Shown: one piece after another, positions 47,552 through 57,884 of the stretch
How the letters are laid out: each line of letters opens with the position of its first letter
Numbering within the stretch: the stretch's first letter is position 1
NCBI GenBank assembly: GCA_001557505.1
Contig: LSAX01000003.1
Span: 3,224,001 to 3,288,000, forward strand
Source of the DNA: Reticulascus tulasneorum
Taxonomy: Eukaryota > Ascomycota > Sordariomycetes > Glomerellales > Reticulascaceae
DNA length: 64,000 nucleotides
Direction of reading: 5' to 3'
The notes under the pieces: model-generated
Told to the model about the DNA's origin: nothing
The model's input: the letters and a program-made list of their open reading frames with translations, nothing else
The model's database searches: none
Position numbers and translations under genes: made by a program

Positions 47552-49066
47552 ATGGGGAGAACGTTGACGTGTCGATCATGTCGCTTGACGACCGCAGGAA
47601 TCGCTTCGTTGTCATTGCCCCGTCCAGCCTCGACGCGGACATTTTCTGATTTAAAGCGACCAAGTTCGGCCCCAAAGCCAATCATCGACATTAGGAGCAT
47701 TCGTGAAAACCCGGAGCTTTACGAGAAGAATTGCATTGTTCGCAATTACAAGGCTCAGAGCCAATATCCTTCACAGATCATTGGTCTCTTTTCGCAGTGG
47801 AAAAGCCTCCAAAGCGGCAGTCACATAGTTCGAGAACAGTCAAAGGTCCTCCGCCGCCAATTGGCTAGCCCCACTACCGGTCGTGATGTTGACGTTGCAG
47901 CTTCGGGAGATATTAGGCTGCTTTCCCGGGACCAGGTCGTTGAAGAGGCCAGGGTTCTGAAATACAAGCTCGCGTCTCTCGAACAAGAAGAGGCCCGGAT
48001 AGTTGATGAAATGGAGCGCCTAGCGATATCCATCCCGAATCTCACCAGTGAAGAAACCCCCATTGGCAGTGAGCCGCGACTACTCAGCTACATCAATGAG
48101 CACCCCACTGCCAGTGCAAGCGCGTCAGACAAAGTCTGGCGTTCTCATGTTCATATAGGCGCTGAACTCGGCATCTTGGATTTCGCTGGCGCCGCAGGTA
48201 CTTCTGGGTGGGGATGGTACTATCTGCTAGACGAAGCTGCGCAACTTGAGCAAGCTCTCATTCAGTACGCCCTAGCAGTGGCCAGCCGACATGGATGGCG
48301 CCAGGTAGCACCGCCTAGCATGGTTTACAGTCACGTTGCCGCTGCTTGTGGGTTCCAGCCTCGGGATCAAAACGGTGAACAGCAAATCTACAGCATCTCG
48401 CAGTCCATGGCCGATGTTGAGAGAGGCAAGCCGGAGCTATGCCTGGCTGCCACATCTGAAATCCCTCTTGCTGGAATGAAAGCCGACACTAGAATTGATG
48501 CCTCCCAACTTCCGATGAAGAGGGTCGCTGTCTCACGCTGCTATCGCGCCGAAGCAGGAGCACGTGGTGCCAGCACCAAAGGTCTCTATCGAGTCCATGA
48601 ATTCACAAAGGTTGAAATGTTTGCTTGGACGCTACCAGAATCCTCGGAGGCGGAAGACATTTTTGACGAGATTCTCGACATCCAAACAGAGATTCTCGGC
48701 CCATTAGGCCTCCACTGTCGCGTCCTGGAGATGCCCTCTGCGGATCTAGGAGCCTCGGCGACGCGAAAATGTGACATTGAAGCTTTCTTCCCTTCCCGGC
48801 AACAGAAAAATGGGGGCTGGGGGGAGGTCACTTCCGCAAGCATATGTACGGACTACCAGGCACGAAGGCTTGCTACAAGAACCAAGGTCGACGGCAATAT
48901 AACATTCCCGTGGACCGTTAATGGCACAGCACTTGCGGTTCCGAGAGTGTTGGCCGCAATCTTGGAAAATGGGTGGGACGAGTCAGACATGACTGTCTCA
49001 ATCCCAGAGTGTCTACAGCCGTGGATGGAAGGGAAGGAGAAGATTTATAAACGCACCGAAAGCTAA
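47552..49066 (+). CDS. DIA4: Seryl-tRNA synthetase, mitochondrial
   Basis: Class II synthetase that charges mitochondrial tRNA-Ser. One exon, 504 residues. The N-terminus (MGRTLTCRSCRLTTAGIASL, rich in R, S and T and lacking acids) resembles a mitochondrial presequence. Residues about 45-150 form the tRNA-binding helical arm (starts IDIRSIRENPELYEKNC). Class II motif 2 is in VSRCYRAEAGARGASTKGLY followed by RVHEFTKVEMF, and motif 3 in TVNGTALAVPRVLAAILEN. The organellar assignment rests on the presequence and on resemblance to bacterial-type SerRS; I saw no second copy here. Convergent with the coiled-coil gene, 343 bp apart. Confidence 0.93.
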   Translation: MGRTLTCRSCRLTTAGIASLSLPRPASTRTFSDLKRPSSAPKPIIDIRSIRENPELYEKNCIVRNYKAQSQYPSQIIGLFSQWKSLQSGSHIVREQSKVLRRQLASPTTGRDVDVAASGDIRLLSRDQVVEEARVLKYKLASLEQEEARIVDEMERLAISIPNLTSEETPIGSEPRLLSYINEHPTASASASDKVWRSHVHIGAELGILDFAGAAGTSGWGWYYLLDEAAQLEQALIQYALAVASRHGWRQVAPPSMVYSHVAAACGFQPRDQNGEQQIYSISQSMADVERGKPELCLAATSEIPLAGMKADTRIDASQLPMKRVAVSRCYRAEAGARGASTKGLYRVHEFTKVEMFAWTLPESSEAEDIFDEILDIQTEILGPLGLHCRVLEMPSADLGASATRKCDIEAFFPSRQQKNGGWGEVTSASICTDYQARRLATRTKVDGNITFPWTVNGTALAVPRVLAAILENGWDESDMTVSIPECLQPWMEGKEKIYKRTES

Positions 49067-49409
49067 TGTCTATGAGCCTGGTGGCTTGCTATTATGGTGG
49101 ATGAGAGTTGCATATGGAGACTTGTGGCCTAGTCTTCCGTAGAGAACTTGCTTGTACAATATTGTAACCCTGTGCATTAGGGAGGGTGGTTCTAGACCCT
49201 GGTTTAAAGGGTTCTGATTTTTTGATGTCAAAAGAACTGCTATGTTACATTTCTGGTGGGAACCAATTTTCGTTTGGGAATACCAGAAAGTGTAGAAAGG
49301 GGTGCACATGCACAATCTGCGTGTCTCGATATCGTACCATCATACCAACACTAGCCCAGTTTCTTTCCCAATTTGAATACTCCGCTGAGCCACATCATTC
49401 GAACGTTAC
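49067..49409. other. Convergent 3' region SerRS / coiled-coil gene
   Basis: About 340 bp between two facing stops. Likely both 3' ends; AT-richer than the flanking exons. No inverted repeat or gene noted. Confidence 0.5.
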
Positions 49410-52400
49410 CTATCCTTCAAACAATACAATTTCATTCCCTTCCTCCTCCGGACCTAGTGCCGATCCCACGGCGCTTTCGGTCCACTCACTATGCATGTCT
49501 TCGTCGTCCGAATAGCTAACATCGGTGCCGGTATAGTCATCGGTGACTCCTGTGATGACTGTGGTGCCACGACTACTGCGTCGAAGCGTGTCAGTATCAC
49601 TGACATCGCCATCGGCAACAGAATCCTCGATCGGCCCCACCCGCTCCCTAAGCTGGTCACGATTTGGGTTCTCGCCTTCCTCGTCGCTTTCCTTCAGGGA
49701 GGCATTTTCTTTGTCCAGATCTCCGTAGCCCTTGGCCAGACTGCCGCCCCAGCTTCCCTTTCGAATTGCCCTGCCGGCGGGATTCCTAACGCTTTGGCTT
49801 CGGTTGAAGCCTCCACTTTGCACATTGCCAGTAATCTGGCTGAGGGAAAGGATCCGTCGCGACGCTCCCGCGGGATTCGGAGGAATAAGATTGCGTTTCG
49901 CGGATAGCGCCAGATTTACGGCGGGACGGACGGGTTTTACGGTGGAGATTGTGTCTTGACGCGGCTCCCGCACCCGAACCCGCTTACGACTCATGGTGTC
50001 CTGGCCTTTCGCGGATTTTGACATCAGAAGAACTCTGGAATGATCCATTACACCTTCCAGAATTCTTCGTTCTAATCCTTCAGCTCGAGCCTCCATGTCA
50101 TGGAGCTCCTCGCGGCGTAGACGTAGGGCAGTCTCCAGAGAGGAAACATCCCCGGTCAATTTCGTCTTTTGCCTGGTGAGCAACTCTTGATCTGATTTGA
50201 GGCTCCTCACCACCTCCGTCAACTCTTGCGCTTCATCTCGCAAGCTGAGGATGCTGGCTTCCACATGATCCTTCTCGGCGAGTCGTCGTTCCAGGGCGAC
50301 GCTAGTCTCCTGTAAGGCCTTTTCCTTGTCTTCTTCCGCGTGGGCAATCTTCATCTGTTGGCCCGCAAGGAAGATGGATATGTCAGCTGCGGTTTGTAGT
50401 ACCTGCTGGTGCACTTTGTCGAGGGTTTCGAGCTGCGAGAATGCCTTTCCCGCAGCGTGGGTATGATCGACAATTCTGTCGAGCTTTTCGTGCACGCCTG
50501 TGTCATCGTACTTCTCAACGGCGGGCAGCAGAGGTGGCTCGGCATTTGGCTTCGCCTCCTCAATCTTGTCTTGGATATCCGTGGTTGAGGTTTTTGAATA
50601 CTCATAATGCTGGCCGACGATCAAGAGAACGTCTTTGACGGCTTCAAGTATCTTGGGTTGATATTCAGTAACATGTCCTTGCAAACCTTGGACTCCATCT
50701 ACAGCGAGCTGTATATGCTGTCGAGTCTGGACATGTTCGGCTTTTTGCTCTGAATGGTTTTCATCAGACCGAGCCACAAGATCTTCTACTCGGTCGAACA
50801 CTGTTTTAGAAGCCTCCTCGCTCTTCTCCATGGATTCAGTGACTGCGGAGCCGAGGGTGTCAATAAGAGTCTTCAGTTCCTCGGCAACCGCCTTCGTACC
50901 GAGCACGGCAGCCTCAGTCTCCGCACCGTGCGCTTCGCCAGCTTTTATGCGGTCGTCCATGGCGATCTGGAACTCGTCGTACTTGGCCATCAATTCGGCA
51001 ATTCGTTCGTCGATCTTGGCTCCAATTGTTTCAGTTGTTTGCTGGAACTTCTCGTCCGCTTCCAACTTGACACCAACCACGCCTGCCTTCGACTCCTCGA
51101 ATTCCACCTTCATGGCATCCGACATTTCCTTCAAGTCCTGGCTTATAGTCGCATTCTGGCTTACAGTCTCGGAGATGCCTTCCAAGAACTTTCCAAGAGC
51201 GTCTATGCTGGTTGCGCCGTCATCAAGCTTTCCCTTGACCAGTTCTTGGAACTCTTCCAGGCAGACCTTAACCTCGGAGACCCGCTCGCCAACTCCAACA
51301 GTTTCGGCTTGGCGATCGTCAAAAGCTTTGCTGTTCGTCTCGCCCTGAGCCTCGATTTTTGTTTTCAAATCTTCCAGAATGAGGTCGAACCTTTGTATGT
51401 CGTCCTTGGTCGTGAGCGTAGCGAGGTCAGTTTTGACCATTTGATCAAACACAGTCTTGATGTCTAGGCACACTGCCTCAACCGCGTCGAGATCGGACTT
51501 CGTTACTCGTTCTGGATCCTCGAGCTCTTTGAAAGCACGTTCCTTCATCTCCTCAAACCCAGCCGCAACTTGTGTAACGAGGGATTCCACTGTCGCCAAG
51601 TCTTCTCTTCGCGAGAGGCCCTCGACCTGGGATGTGACAGTGCCTATCGCGTCCTTGGTGTCTAGCAGAAGCGTCTCGACGGAATCTATATGCTCCTTTC
51701 TTACTGCTTGTTCCCCGTCGATAAGATCATCCAGGCGTGCTTTCGTGTTTCGAAGGATTGTTTCGATGGCCTGGACATCCTCTCTGGAAGCGTTGTCCGT
51801 GCTAGCTCGTGAGTCGCGGTTGGGTTGGATTCCTTCGACAGATTCCTGAACGGTTTGAAGCATTTCTTCGATGCGGGAAAGGTCGACCTTCGATACAGAT
51901 TCAGTGCCGGGCTCCATAGCCTCGACCTTGATGCGTAGTTGCGTGATCAGCACTTCCAGATTCTTTATATCGTCATGCTTAAGCATATCAGCCGGAACCA
52001 CAGCGCCGTCACTTAGGGTCGCAATCGTCTTATCACCTCGGCTTTGCTCTCGTAAGGCATCAATATCCGAGCGTACGCCGTCCAAACCTGCCTTTAAAGC
52101 ATCGAGAATCTCATCGTTGGCAGTCAAGTCCATGGGTCGATTGCTAATTTTATCCATACTTGCATGGAGATCAGCAAGACCCTCATGAAGTGCATCCAGT
52201 ACCTCGGTAGTTCCGGCGAGCGGACGGTGCATCTCAGCCCTGAGGCTGTCTAGACCGCTCTTCATAGCCTCCAATATTTCCTTCTGATCCAAGGAAGGGG
52301 TGATCGGCACAATAGATGAGTTTACTGTATCTCGGAGCGATTCCATCTGTATCTCAATCGCAGACCTGGACAAGTCCGACGAATGCGCAACTAGGGAGGC

Positions 52401-54866
52401 AACCTCCTCCCTGAAGGTATCCAAACTCCCAACCAAGCCCTGGATAATCTCTGCTTGCCCCGTCGGTGCATGGATATGACTTATATACTCCTCAATATCA
52501 GAACGCAGCTTTTCGAGGCCATCCTTCGTTGCATCTAATACCTGCTCAGTATCTCTTCCACTGGCCGCAACATTCTGTTTAGCCTCGTCGGACACTGCTT
52601 TGAATTCCGCATGCAAGAAGTCCATTATTTCGTGGAGACGATCGGCAAGCTCATCATTGTCGAGTTGACGAGGAATCAAAGGGCCTTTCGAATCAAAGTC
52701 AAAGGCACTGAGCCCTTCTTTCACAGCGTGCACCATGTCGTCTCTCGTCAAATCAGCGTTGATCGCTGATGGGGCGACCGGGAATTCAAATTCCTCAAGA
52801 CATTCACGGACGGCGTCGAGTATCTCATCCCGGGATAGACTAGCGGTGGTCTCCATACGGGGAGGCACGAAATGCTTCAGGCCTTCGACGACGGCCTGGA
52901 AAACCTCGTCTCTTGTGGCACCGACAGGATCGTCATGCTGGGAGTAGGTTTGTAGGCCCTCCTTGATATAGTCAAGGATTTCCTCTCTCTCAAGTCCAAG
53001 GGTGTGGTTGTCCAACTCGGGTTTATAGTTTTCCCAGGCTTCTCGAACGGCCACTATGATGTCTTCCCTATTCAGGTCATCGGCTTGAGATTTTGATGCT
53101 TGCGAGTCTCTGAGAGCAGCCCTCAGAGCATTGTAAATCTCTTGGTAGTCTATGATATTCGAGCGGGACGAGGCAGAGGCGGTAGATTGTCTGCGATGCT
53201 CCCGGAGAACGTCATCCATGTGGCCTTTCATCTGGTCCAACCCTTCGTTGATAATTTGGGCCATTTCGTCCTTAGAAGCTATGGTTTCTCCTCCCGTGTC
53301 TTTATCCACCACCTCGTCGAGTCTTCGTCCAATTTCACGCCCCATTCCGAGGACCTCGCCGCGAAGTTCGCGAACAAGGGCCTTAACCTCAGCGGTCAAG
53401 CCTCCTCCCTGAGCGACACTATCCTTGACTGTTCGGATTGTTTTCAACACATCATCATTGATCAACTCGATCGCAGCTCTAGAGGGCGGGGCGGAGGATC
53501 GCCGGCTGTCTCTATCCTGAAGCAGCTTCTCTACTCTCTGCGTCATGGGACCAGCTTGAGGACGGTTGTCGAAGTCAAGCTCAAGATTGCGGGGATGTTC
53601 ATCGAAGCTGAAATTTCTCGGGCGGCTGTGGTTGCCACCGCCACCACCAGGGGCTGCCACGATGGCTTGTTCGGAATTATCCTTGACAAGACGCACTAAT
53701 TCTGCTACCTTGGAAGCAGACGCCATGCCAGCCATCTTCTCGACCACTTCTGAAAGACGGCTTAGGAGAAGGTCTTGGCCATCCTTTGTGCCCATGTCTC
53801 TCAGTATCTTTTCAAGGATTGCAATCGTAGCGGGAGCATCCTGGCTAAATAGTGAAGGCGTGCCCATTGAATCACTGTCAATGGATGCGGCGAAGCTATT
53901 TAGAGATGGAATACGTGGCAATGAGAATGGTCGCGCAGCTTTCGACACAGGAAAGGGGTTATGGGGCTTGTTGTCGAGAAACAAACCACCACCAAATGGA
54001 TCTCGTGATGCAGTCCTTGAGGAAGCCTCGTGGGCGTTGTTGATGAGCTCTCGAAGGCTCTTTCGAATATCCTCATCCCGTGCATTTGTCGCTTCTTTGA
54101 GCGTCAGCAAGTCGGTTGCATTGTCTCTGCTTCGTCTGCTCAATTGGGCCATGTCTCTCTGTAAGGCCGTCGCGATGCTGGTCAAGCTCAGAATCTGATT
54201 AGAAAGGCCCTCAAACTGCTGTGGCACTTTGACCAGAGCAGTAGAACTATTTGTGACAATCGCGAGCGGCGACTCGGCTTCTCTCGAAGTTGGGGCTGGT
54301 GTGTTCTGGAGAGCGAGCATGGTTGCAGACTGCGGCGGCGTGTTTTCCCCTAGAATGCTGTGGTGCGGTCTCCTCACAGTCGGCCGTATAATAGGAGTTA
54401 GGCTCGCGCCAGGTGTAGGAGTTGCTTGACCTGCAAGAGAGTCATTCTCGGCAGACTGAGTCTCGGTTTGGCTTTCTCTGGCACGACAAGGGGTCGAGGG
54501 CCGAGGTGTTTTTTCCGGTGACTTTATCGGAGACGACGGGCTGGATTGCTGCCCGCCCTCCAGCAACAGACTCATATCCCGGACTGACCCTGGCTGAAGA
54601 GATTGCATCCGTCGATGGTGTGTCCCTCGGATCAGAGATCTCTCTGGTGAGATCTCACTTGTACGCTTCGTTAGCGCGCCCGATACAACGCCGCTCTCTC
54701 GCGCTCTTTCTGTCAAGGCGGCATGTGCAGATTGTATGGCGCTCGACGTGCTGATCCGCGAGGAAACAGTCGGCGATTGAGGGTGTAGAGGAAGAGGAGG
54801 AGGAGCTCTTTCTGGATCAGAGCTATCCCACCTATGCTGGATTAGTCGGCGCCATATTATGGACAT
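49410..54866 (-). CDS. Giant coiled-coil protein with internal repeats, function unknown
   Basis: A single 5.46 kb exon encodes 1818 residues. Residues 1-250 are Ser/Pro-rich and disordered. Most of the rest is predicted coiled coil. About residues 590-935 hold short repeats of the form R-[DE]-[DE]-[ILVM]-x-x-A-h-x-E-G-L-x-x-[FL], such as LEREEILDYIKEGLQTY, ATRDEVFQAVVEGLKHF, LSRDEILDAVRECLEEF, LTRDDMVHAVKEGLSAF and DQKEILEAMKSGLDSL. A second long coiled coil follows (LQETSVALERRLAEKDHVEA). The C-terminal 230 residues are basic (MSRKRVRVREPRQ), then acidic (SYSDDEDMHSEW). Similar proteins in other fungi are often labelled chromosome segregation ATPase family, but I see no ATPase motif. A structural role at the cell cortex, septum or spindle is only a guess. 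The start is the first in-frame ATG. Confidence 0.85.
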   Translation of the reverse strand: MSIIWRRLIQHRWDSSDPERAPPPLPLHPQSPTVSSRISTSSAIQSAHAALTERARESGVVSGALTKRTSEISPERSLIRGTHHRRMQSLQPGSVRDMSLLLEGGQQSSPSSPIKSPEKTPRPSTPCRARESQTETQSAENDSLAGQATPTPGASLTPIIRPTVRRPHHSILGENTPPQSATMLALQNTPAPTSREAESPLAIVTNSSTALVKVPQQFEGLSNQILSLTSIATALQRDMAQLSRRSRDNATDLLTLKEATNARDEDIRKSLRELINNAHEASSRTASRDPFGGGLFLDNKPHNPFPVSKAARPFSLPRIPSLNSFAASIDSDSMGTPSLFSQDAPATIAILEKILRDMGTKDGQDLLLSRLSEVVEKMAGMASASKVAELVRLVKDNSEQAIVAAPGGGGGNHSRPRNFSFDEHPRNLELDFDNRPQAGPMTQRVEKLLQDRDSRRSSAPPSRAAIELINDDVLKTIRTVKDSVAQGGGLTAEVKALVRELRGEVLGMGREIGRRLDEVVDKDTGGETIASKDEMAQIINEGLDQMKGHMDDVLREHRRQSTASASSRSNIIDYQEIYNALRAALRDSQASKSQADDLNREDIIVAVREAWENYKPELDNHTLGLEREEILDYIKEGLQTYSQHDDPVGATRDEVFQAVVEGLKHFVPPRMETTASLSRDEILDAVRECLEEFEFPVAPSAINADLTRDDMVHAVKEGLSAFDFDSKGPLIPRQLDNDELADRLHEIMDFLHAEFKAVSDEAKQNVAASGRDTEQVLDATKDGLEKLRSDIEEYISHIHAPTGQAEIIQGLVGSLDTFREEVASLVAHSSDLSRSAIEIQMESLRDTVNSSIVPITPSLDQKEILEAMKSGLDSLRAEMHRPLAGTTEVLDALHEGLADLHASMDKISNRPMDLTANDEILDALKAGLDGVRSDIDALREQSRGDKTIATLSDGAVVPADMLKHDDIKNLEVLITQLRIKVEAMEPGTESVSKVDLSRIEEMLQTVQESVEGIQPNRDSRASTDNASREDVQAIETILRNTKARLDDLIDGEQAVRKEHIDSVETLLLDTKDAIGTVTSQVEGLSRREDLATVESLVTQVAAGFEEMKERAFKELEDPERVTKSDLDAVEAVCLDIKTVFDQMVKTDLATLTTKDDIQRFDLILEDLKTKIEAQGETNSKAFDDRQAETVGVGERVSEVKVCLEEFQELVKGKLDDGATSIDALGKFLEGISETVSQNATISQDLKEMSDAMKVEFEESKAGVVGVKLEADEKFQQTTETIGAKIDERIAELMAKYDEFQIAMDDRIKAGEAHGAETEAAVLGTKAVAEELKTLIDTLGSAVTESMEKSEEASKTVFDRVEDLVARSDENHSEQKAEHVQTRQHIQLAVDGVQGLQGHVTEYQPKILEAVKDVLLIVGQHYEYSKTSTTDIQDKIEEAKPNAEPPLLPAVEKYDDTGVHEKLDRIVDHTHAAGKAFSQLETLDKVHQQVLQTAADISIFLAGQQMKIAHAEEDKEKALQETSVALERRLAEKDHVEASILSLRDEAQELTEVVRSLKSDQELLTRQKTKLTGDVSSLETALRLRREELHDMEARAEGLERRILEGVMDHSRVLLMSKSAKGQDTMSRKRVRVREPRQDTISTVKPVRPAVNLALSAKRNLIPPNPAGASRRILSLSQITGNVQSGGFNRSQSVRNPAGRAIRKGSWGGSLAKGYGDLDKENASLKESDEEGENPNRDQLRERVGPIEDSVADGDVSDTDTLRRSSRGTTVITGVTDDYTGTDVSYSDDEDMHSEWTESAVGSALGPEEEGNEIVLFEG
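52060..53100 (-). repeat. Protein-level repeat array inside the coiled-coil gene
   Basis: At least eight units of about 30-40 residues, in two groups: one at about 53085-52700 with the strongest matches (NREDIIVAVREAWENY to LTRDDMVHAVKEGLSAF) and a second at about 52295-52060 (DQKEILEAMKSGLDSLRAEM, TTEVLDALHEGLADLHASM, NDEILDALKAGLDGVRSDI). DNA identity between units is low, so the repeats are old. Confidence 0.7.
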
Positions 54867-55882
54867 CGCGCCACATGGGAAAGACAGTAGGAAAGGAAGC
54901 CATACATGGGAACCAAAGATCTCCCTTGGTCAGAGGACGCTGAATGCTGGTGTCTCAGCTGCTTATCCCCCTCCTTTGGGGCGTCGCGTTCTGCCGAAGG
55001 CATTGTCCTGGAGGAATCCTGACCTTCTCAGGAAGAATAGCGTGGTGTGTGTGAGGGACTAAAATATGTGCTTGGAATGTTGGACGGTCGACTTCGCAGT
55101 TGCAAAAGACATCAGCCAAAGCTACTTGCTCGATATTGTTTGGCGAGCAAAATGCATCAACTTCTTTGCTCTGGAGAGCCTAGAGATTTTGGGGCTGTAT
55201 TATGGAGTACTCTCTGTATTATGAGCCTGGATTCATAGAACACCACTGGTGACGTGGTGGTGTGTTATGGGCCTGTCAACAGCAGATTATCGCGCTTTCT
55301 TGCAGGGTTTATTTTCGTTTGGTTGCGGGGCAACAGCGACTGCCACTCAAGCTCTTATCGATAAGACATCTGCCAACATGTACGCCGGTAGTATATATGT
55401 TAGTATGCTCCCCAGTGGACGACCTTTTGTCTGGAAATTGCATTGTGGAACTGGAGCTACAAGTTTAGGAACGGAAACTTTATTGCACCCCAGTCCTGGC
55501 GGAATCCCATGATAACTTCATGTTGCATCCTATTATTCTGGTCACTGCGGCGTGAGTGAATTTAGGAACAGGTTGCCCCCCCCATGGTGGTCGCATAGCA
55601 GCAGGGCAGTGGATTGCGATTCTCCCAGTTTATGTGGGTCATGCATGAGCCATGAGAGTTTTGCAGCGGAGGTAAAGCTGGGAGAGAAGGGTTGACATCT
55701 GTAGCTCATAATTATATACACATCATAGGCTCATATTGCCACAATTTATGTAGAGAGAGCTTGGCCACACCTTGGATTCCTAAGTCCGTCCCTGTCCCCC
55801 GGCATTAACTGCCTACCTGCGCCCGAATGTGAGCATCACATTATCACTCTAACCGCCAACGCCAGTTGTGCCTTAACCAGAC
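54867..55882. other. Intergenic region coiled-coil gene / GGC1
   Basis: About 1 kb between two minus-strand genes: the promoter of the coiled-coil gene and the GGC1 3' end. Frames on the plus strand (about 54859-55512) are short and lack recognisable content. No repeat of note. Confidence 0.5.
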
Positions 55883-57186
55883 TCATTTTTTCAGCGCAAT
55901 ATCAAATGCAGGGATGAGAGTTTGTGCAAGCCAGAATGAGAAGACCAGTTTTGGCCCGGTCATGAGAAGCTAAATGAGAAGTTAGCGTGGGAGTGAGTGC
56001 TTGAGGTAGGATGAAATCCAAGATTGATTCCGCACCTTTGGTATCAGTCCTTTGAAAAAGCTCGAGAAGCCTTCATGTTTTGCCATGTTAGACAGGATCC
56101 TAAATCCGCTCTCCGGGTTCTCGAAGTTCCGATTTTGAATCCTCGTCTTGATGACATCAAGTGGAGCTGAGACCAAGAGAGAGGCTGATGCTCCTGCGAT
56201 CGATGCCACGAAATTCTGAAACCAGGATGCTTTGTTGTAATCCTGAAGCCCGAATAGATATTCCTTAGTGAACGCAGAGCCACCGAAAAGCTGAAGGACA
56301 GGTCAGTGCCCATTGAAAATCATTCGAGGAGAATCAAACGAACCGCAAATGACCCAGGGGCATTTCTCGCTGCAGTCCATCCCCAGCCTCTGTACAGTCC
56401 AAAACCCTCATCGGCAACAATCTTGAACACGCCTCTACCACGGAAGGCCTCTGGATTGGTCTGTCGTTTGATCTTGAGAACGTCCAAGGGCAGAAGGACA
56501 ATTTCACCGATTCCAATCAAGCTAAACTAGTCAATGGCCTGATGGCAATCTCGAATAGTTCGATTCTTACCTGCCAGCCGTTGAGTGCATGATTGCTTTT
56601 CCTGTCTTCTTGCCGAACGCTTGCTCAAAGTCCTTCCCATAATGGAGACCAAGGTAGTCTCGGGCAATAGGTTGGCCGCCATATTTGTATATTCTTTGGA
56701 GGACCTAGACAAGCAAAACTCTGTTAGTGCTGTCGTCTTCGTTTTCAACCAAGACCAACGCACCTTGTATCCTGCAGCGTATCCGAGACCAGGGAACAAG
56801 GAGATGAATTTTCTTCCAATAGGGGCATTGGCTGTGTCTCTGAAGATGACCGCGTTCAATTGAGAAGATCCAGATATCTGCCATGGTGTTAGTCGTGTGC
56901 CGGTGGGCTCATTTTCGAGAGATGCTAGACCTTCGTTTGGTTGCTCATCAACCGTTTCGCAATCGTATCAACCTGTACAAAGAGTAAGCTGGGAAGTCGG
57001 AAGTCGGAACGAGGTCGAGCTTGATGCTTACAGGGTGGAACACAGCGAGCTCAGCGATACCAGCGGAGCCTAGAATAGTCAGACCCGTTAGTCTTGGTTA
57101 TATTGAGGACATTTCATCCTACCAGAGCCTAATAGTCTCGCCAAATTCGACTCCTTCTCGCCGGTGGCCACCATTGGGGGCGACAT
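55883..57186 (-). CDS. GGC1: Mitochondrial GTP/GDP carrier Ggc1 (Yhm1)
   Basis: Mitochondrial carrier family protein of the inner membrane that exchanges GTP for GDP; loss in yeast disturbs iron homeostasis and mtDNA maintenance. It has eight exons, in coding order 57186-57123, 57069-57032, 56972-56931, 56877-56764, 56704-56571, 56521-56344, 56290-56036 and 55969-55883, with introns of 49-66 bp; the total is 303 residues (yeast 300). The three carrier signatures are FHPVDTIAKRLM, LLPLDVLKIKRQ and SAPLDVIKTRIQNR. Other strong matches are LFPGLGYAAGYKVLQRIYKY and YRGWGWTAARNAPGSFALFG. The C-terminus is WLAQTLIPAFDIALKK. All phases agree, so the model is firm. Confidence 0.96.
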
Positions 57187-57884
57187 CTTTCCACCTGATT
57201 ATAGACTAGATAGGCAGCGATTGCGAAGAATTACAAGACCCTGGGATAAAATGAAACTAAATTGGCTTGGGATAATTGAATTGGTTGTAGCGTTCCTAAG
57301 AGAAGGTAGCCAAGAGGAGGGAAACACAAGCAATAAAAACACACCACGAGCGTGAGTCGTGCTAGGAAATTTTAACCTCCACGAGGCTGTTGGAAATTTT
57401 TATTATAAAAACGTGCACCAATTGCTCATGAAATGATGAATTCAAGGGACCCCTGCTGCCGACGATCGGGATGTGGAGAACTACTGCAGTCGTTGAGTAC
57501 CTGGTACTAGCATACACACCCTGTCCTTCAGCCCGATTAGGTACTGTATACTCGAGACGCACATCATAGCACCGAGTCGACGGACCACAAACCACTCACA
57601 CCATGCCGAGATCTTGAATTTGCAATCCTGCATTCTAGCCGGCCGTCGACCTTGTCCCGGGATTTAGCAGTTCGAAGCTGCTCAGAACCCACAAACACGG
57701 GAATCTATTGTTTACGCCTATTTCATTTACATTATTTAAGACAGAAGGTATCTCGTGTCAAAGTAGTGTCTTGGTTCGTTGGTCCTCTACCGCCTGTCTC
57801 GACACATGCGTAACCAGCCTGCAGCTGGGTGCCTCCCCACAACAAAGAGACTGGCCCACCCACTCCCGTCCATATATTTCAGCC
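57187..57884. other. Intergenic region GGC1 / RPC82
   Basis: About 700 bp with the GGC1 promoter and the RPC82 3' end. Nothing recognisable; short GTACCTGGTACT-type elements are near 57498-57510. Confidence 0.5.

Noticed and set aside
47552..49066. Cytoplasmic seryl-tRNA synthetase as the identity of this gene
   Set aside because: The N-terminal presequence, size of 504 residues and bacterial-type motif spacing favour the mitochondrial enzyme.
50754..51467. 237-codon and other long plus-strand frames across 50.7-54.2 kb
   Set aside because: They are shadows of the 1818-residue minus-strand exon, with Ser/Leu/Phe-rich composition typical of antisense to acidic coiled coil.
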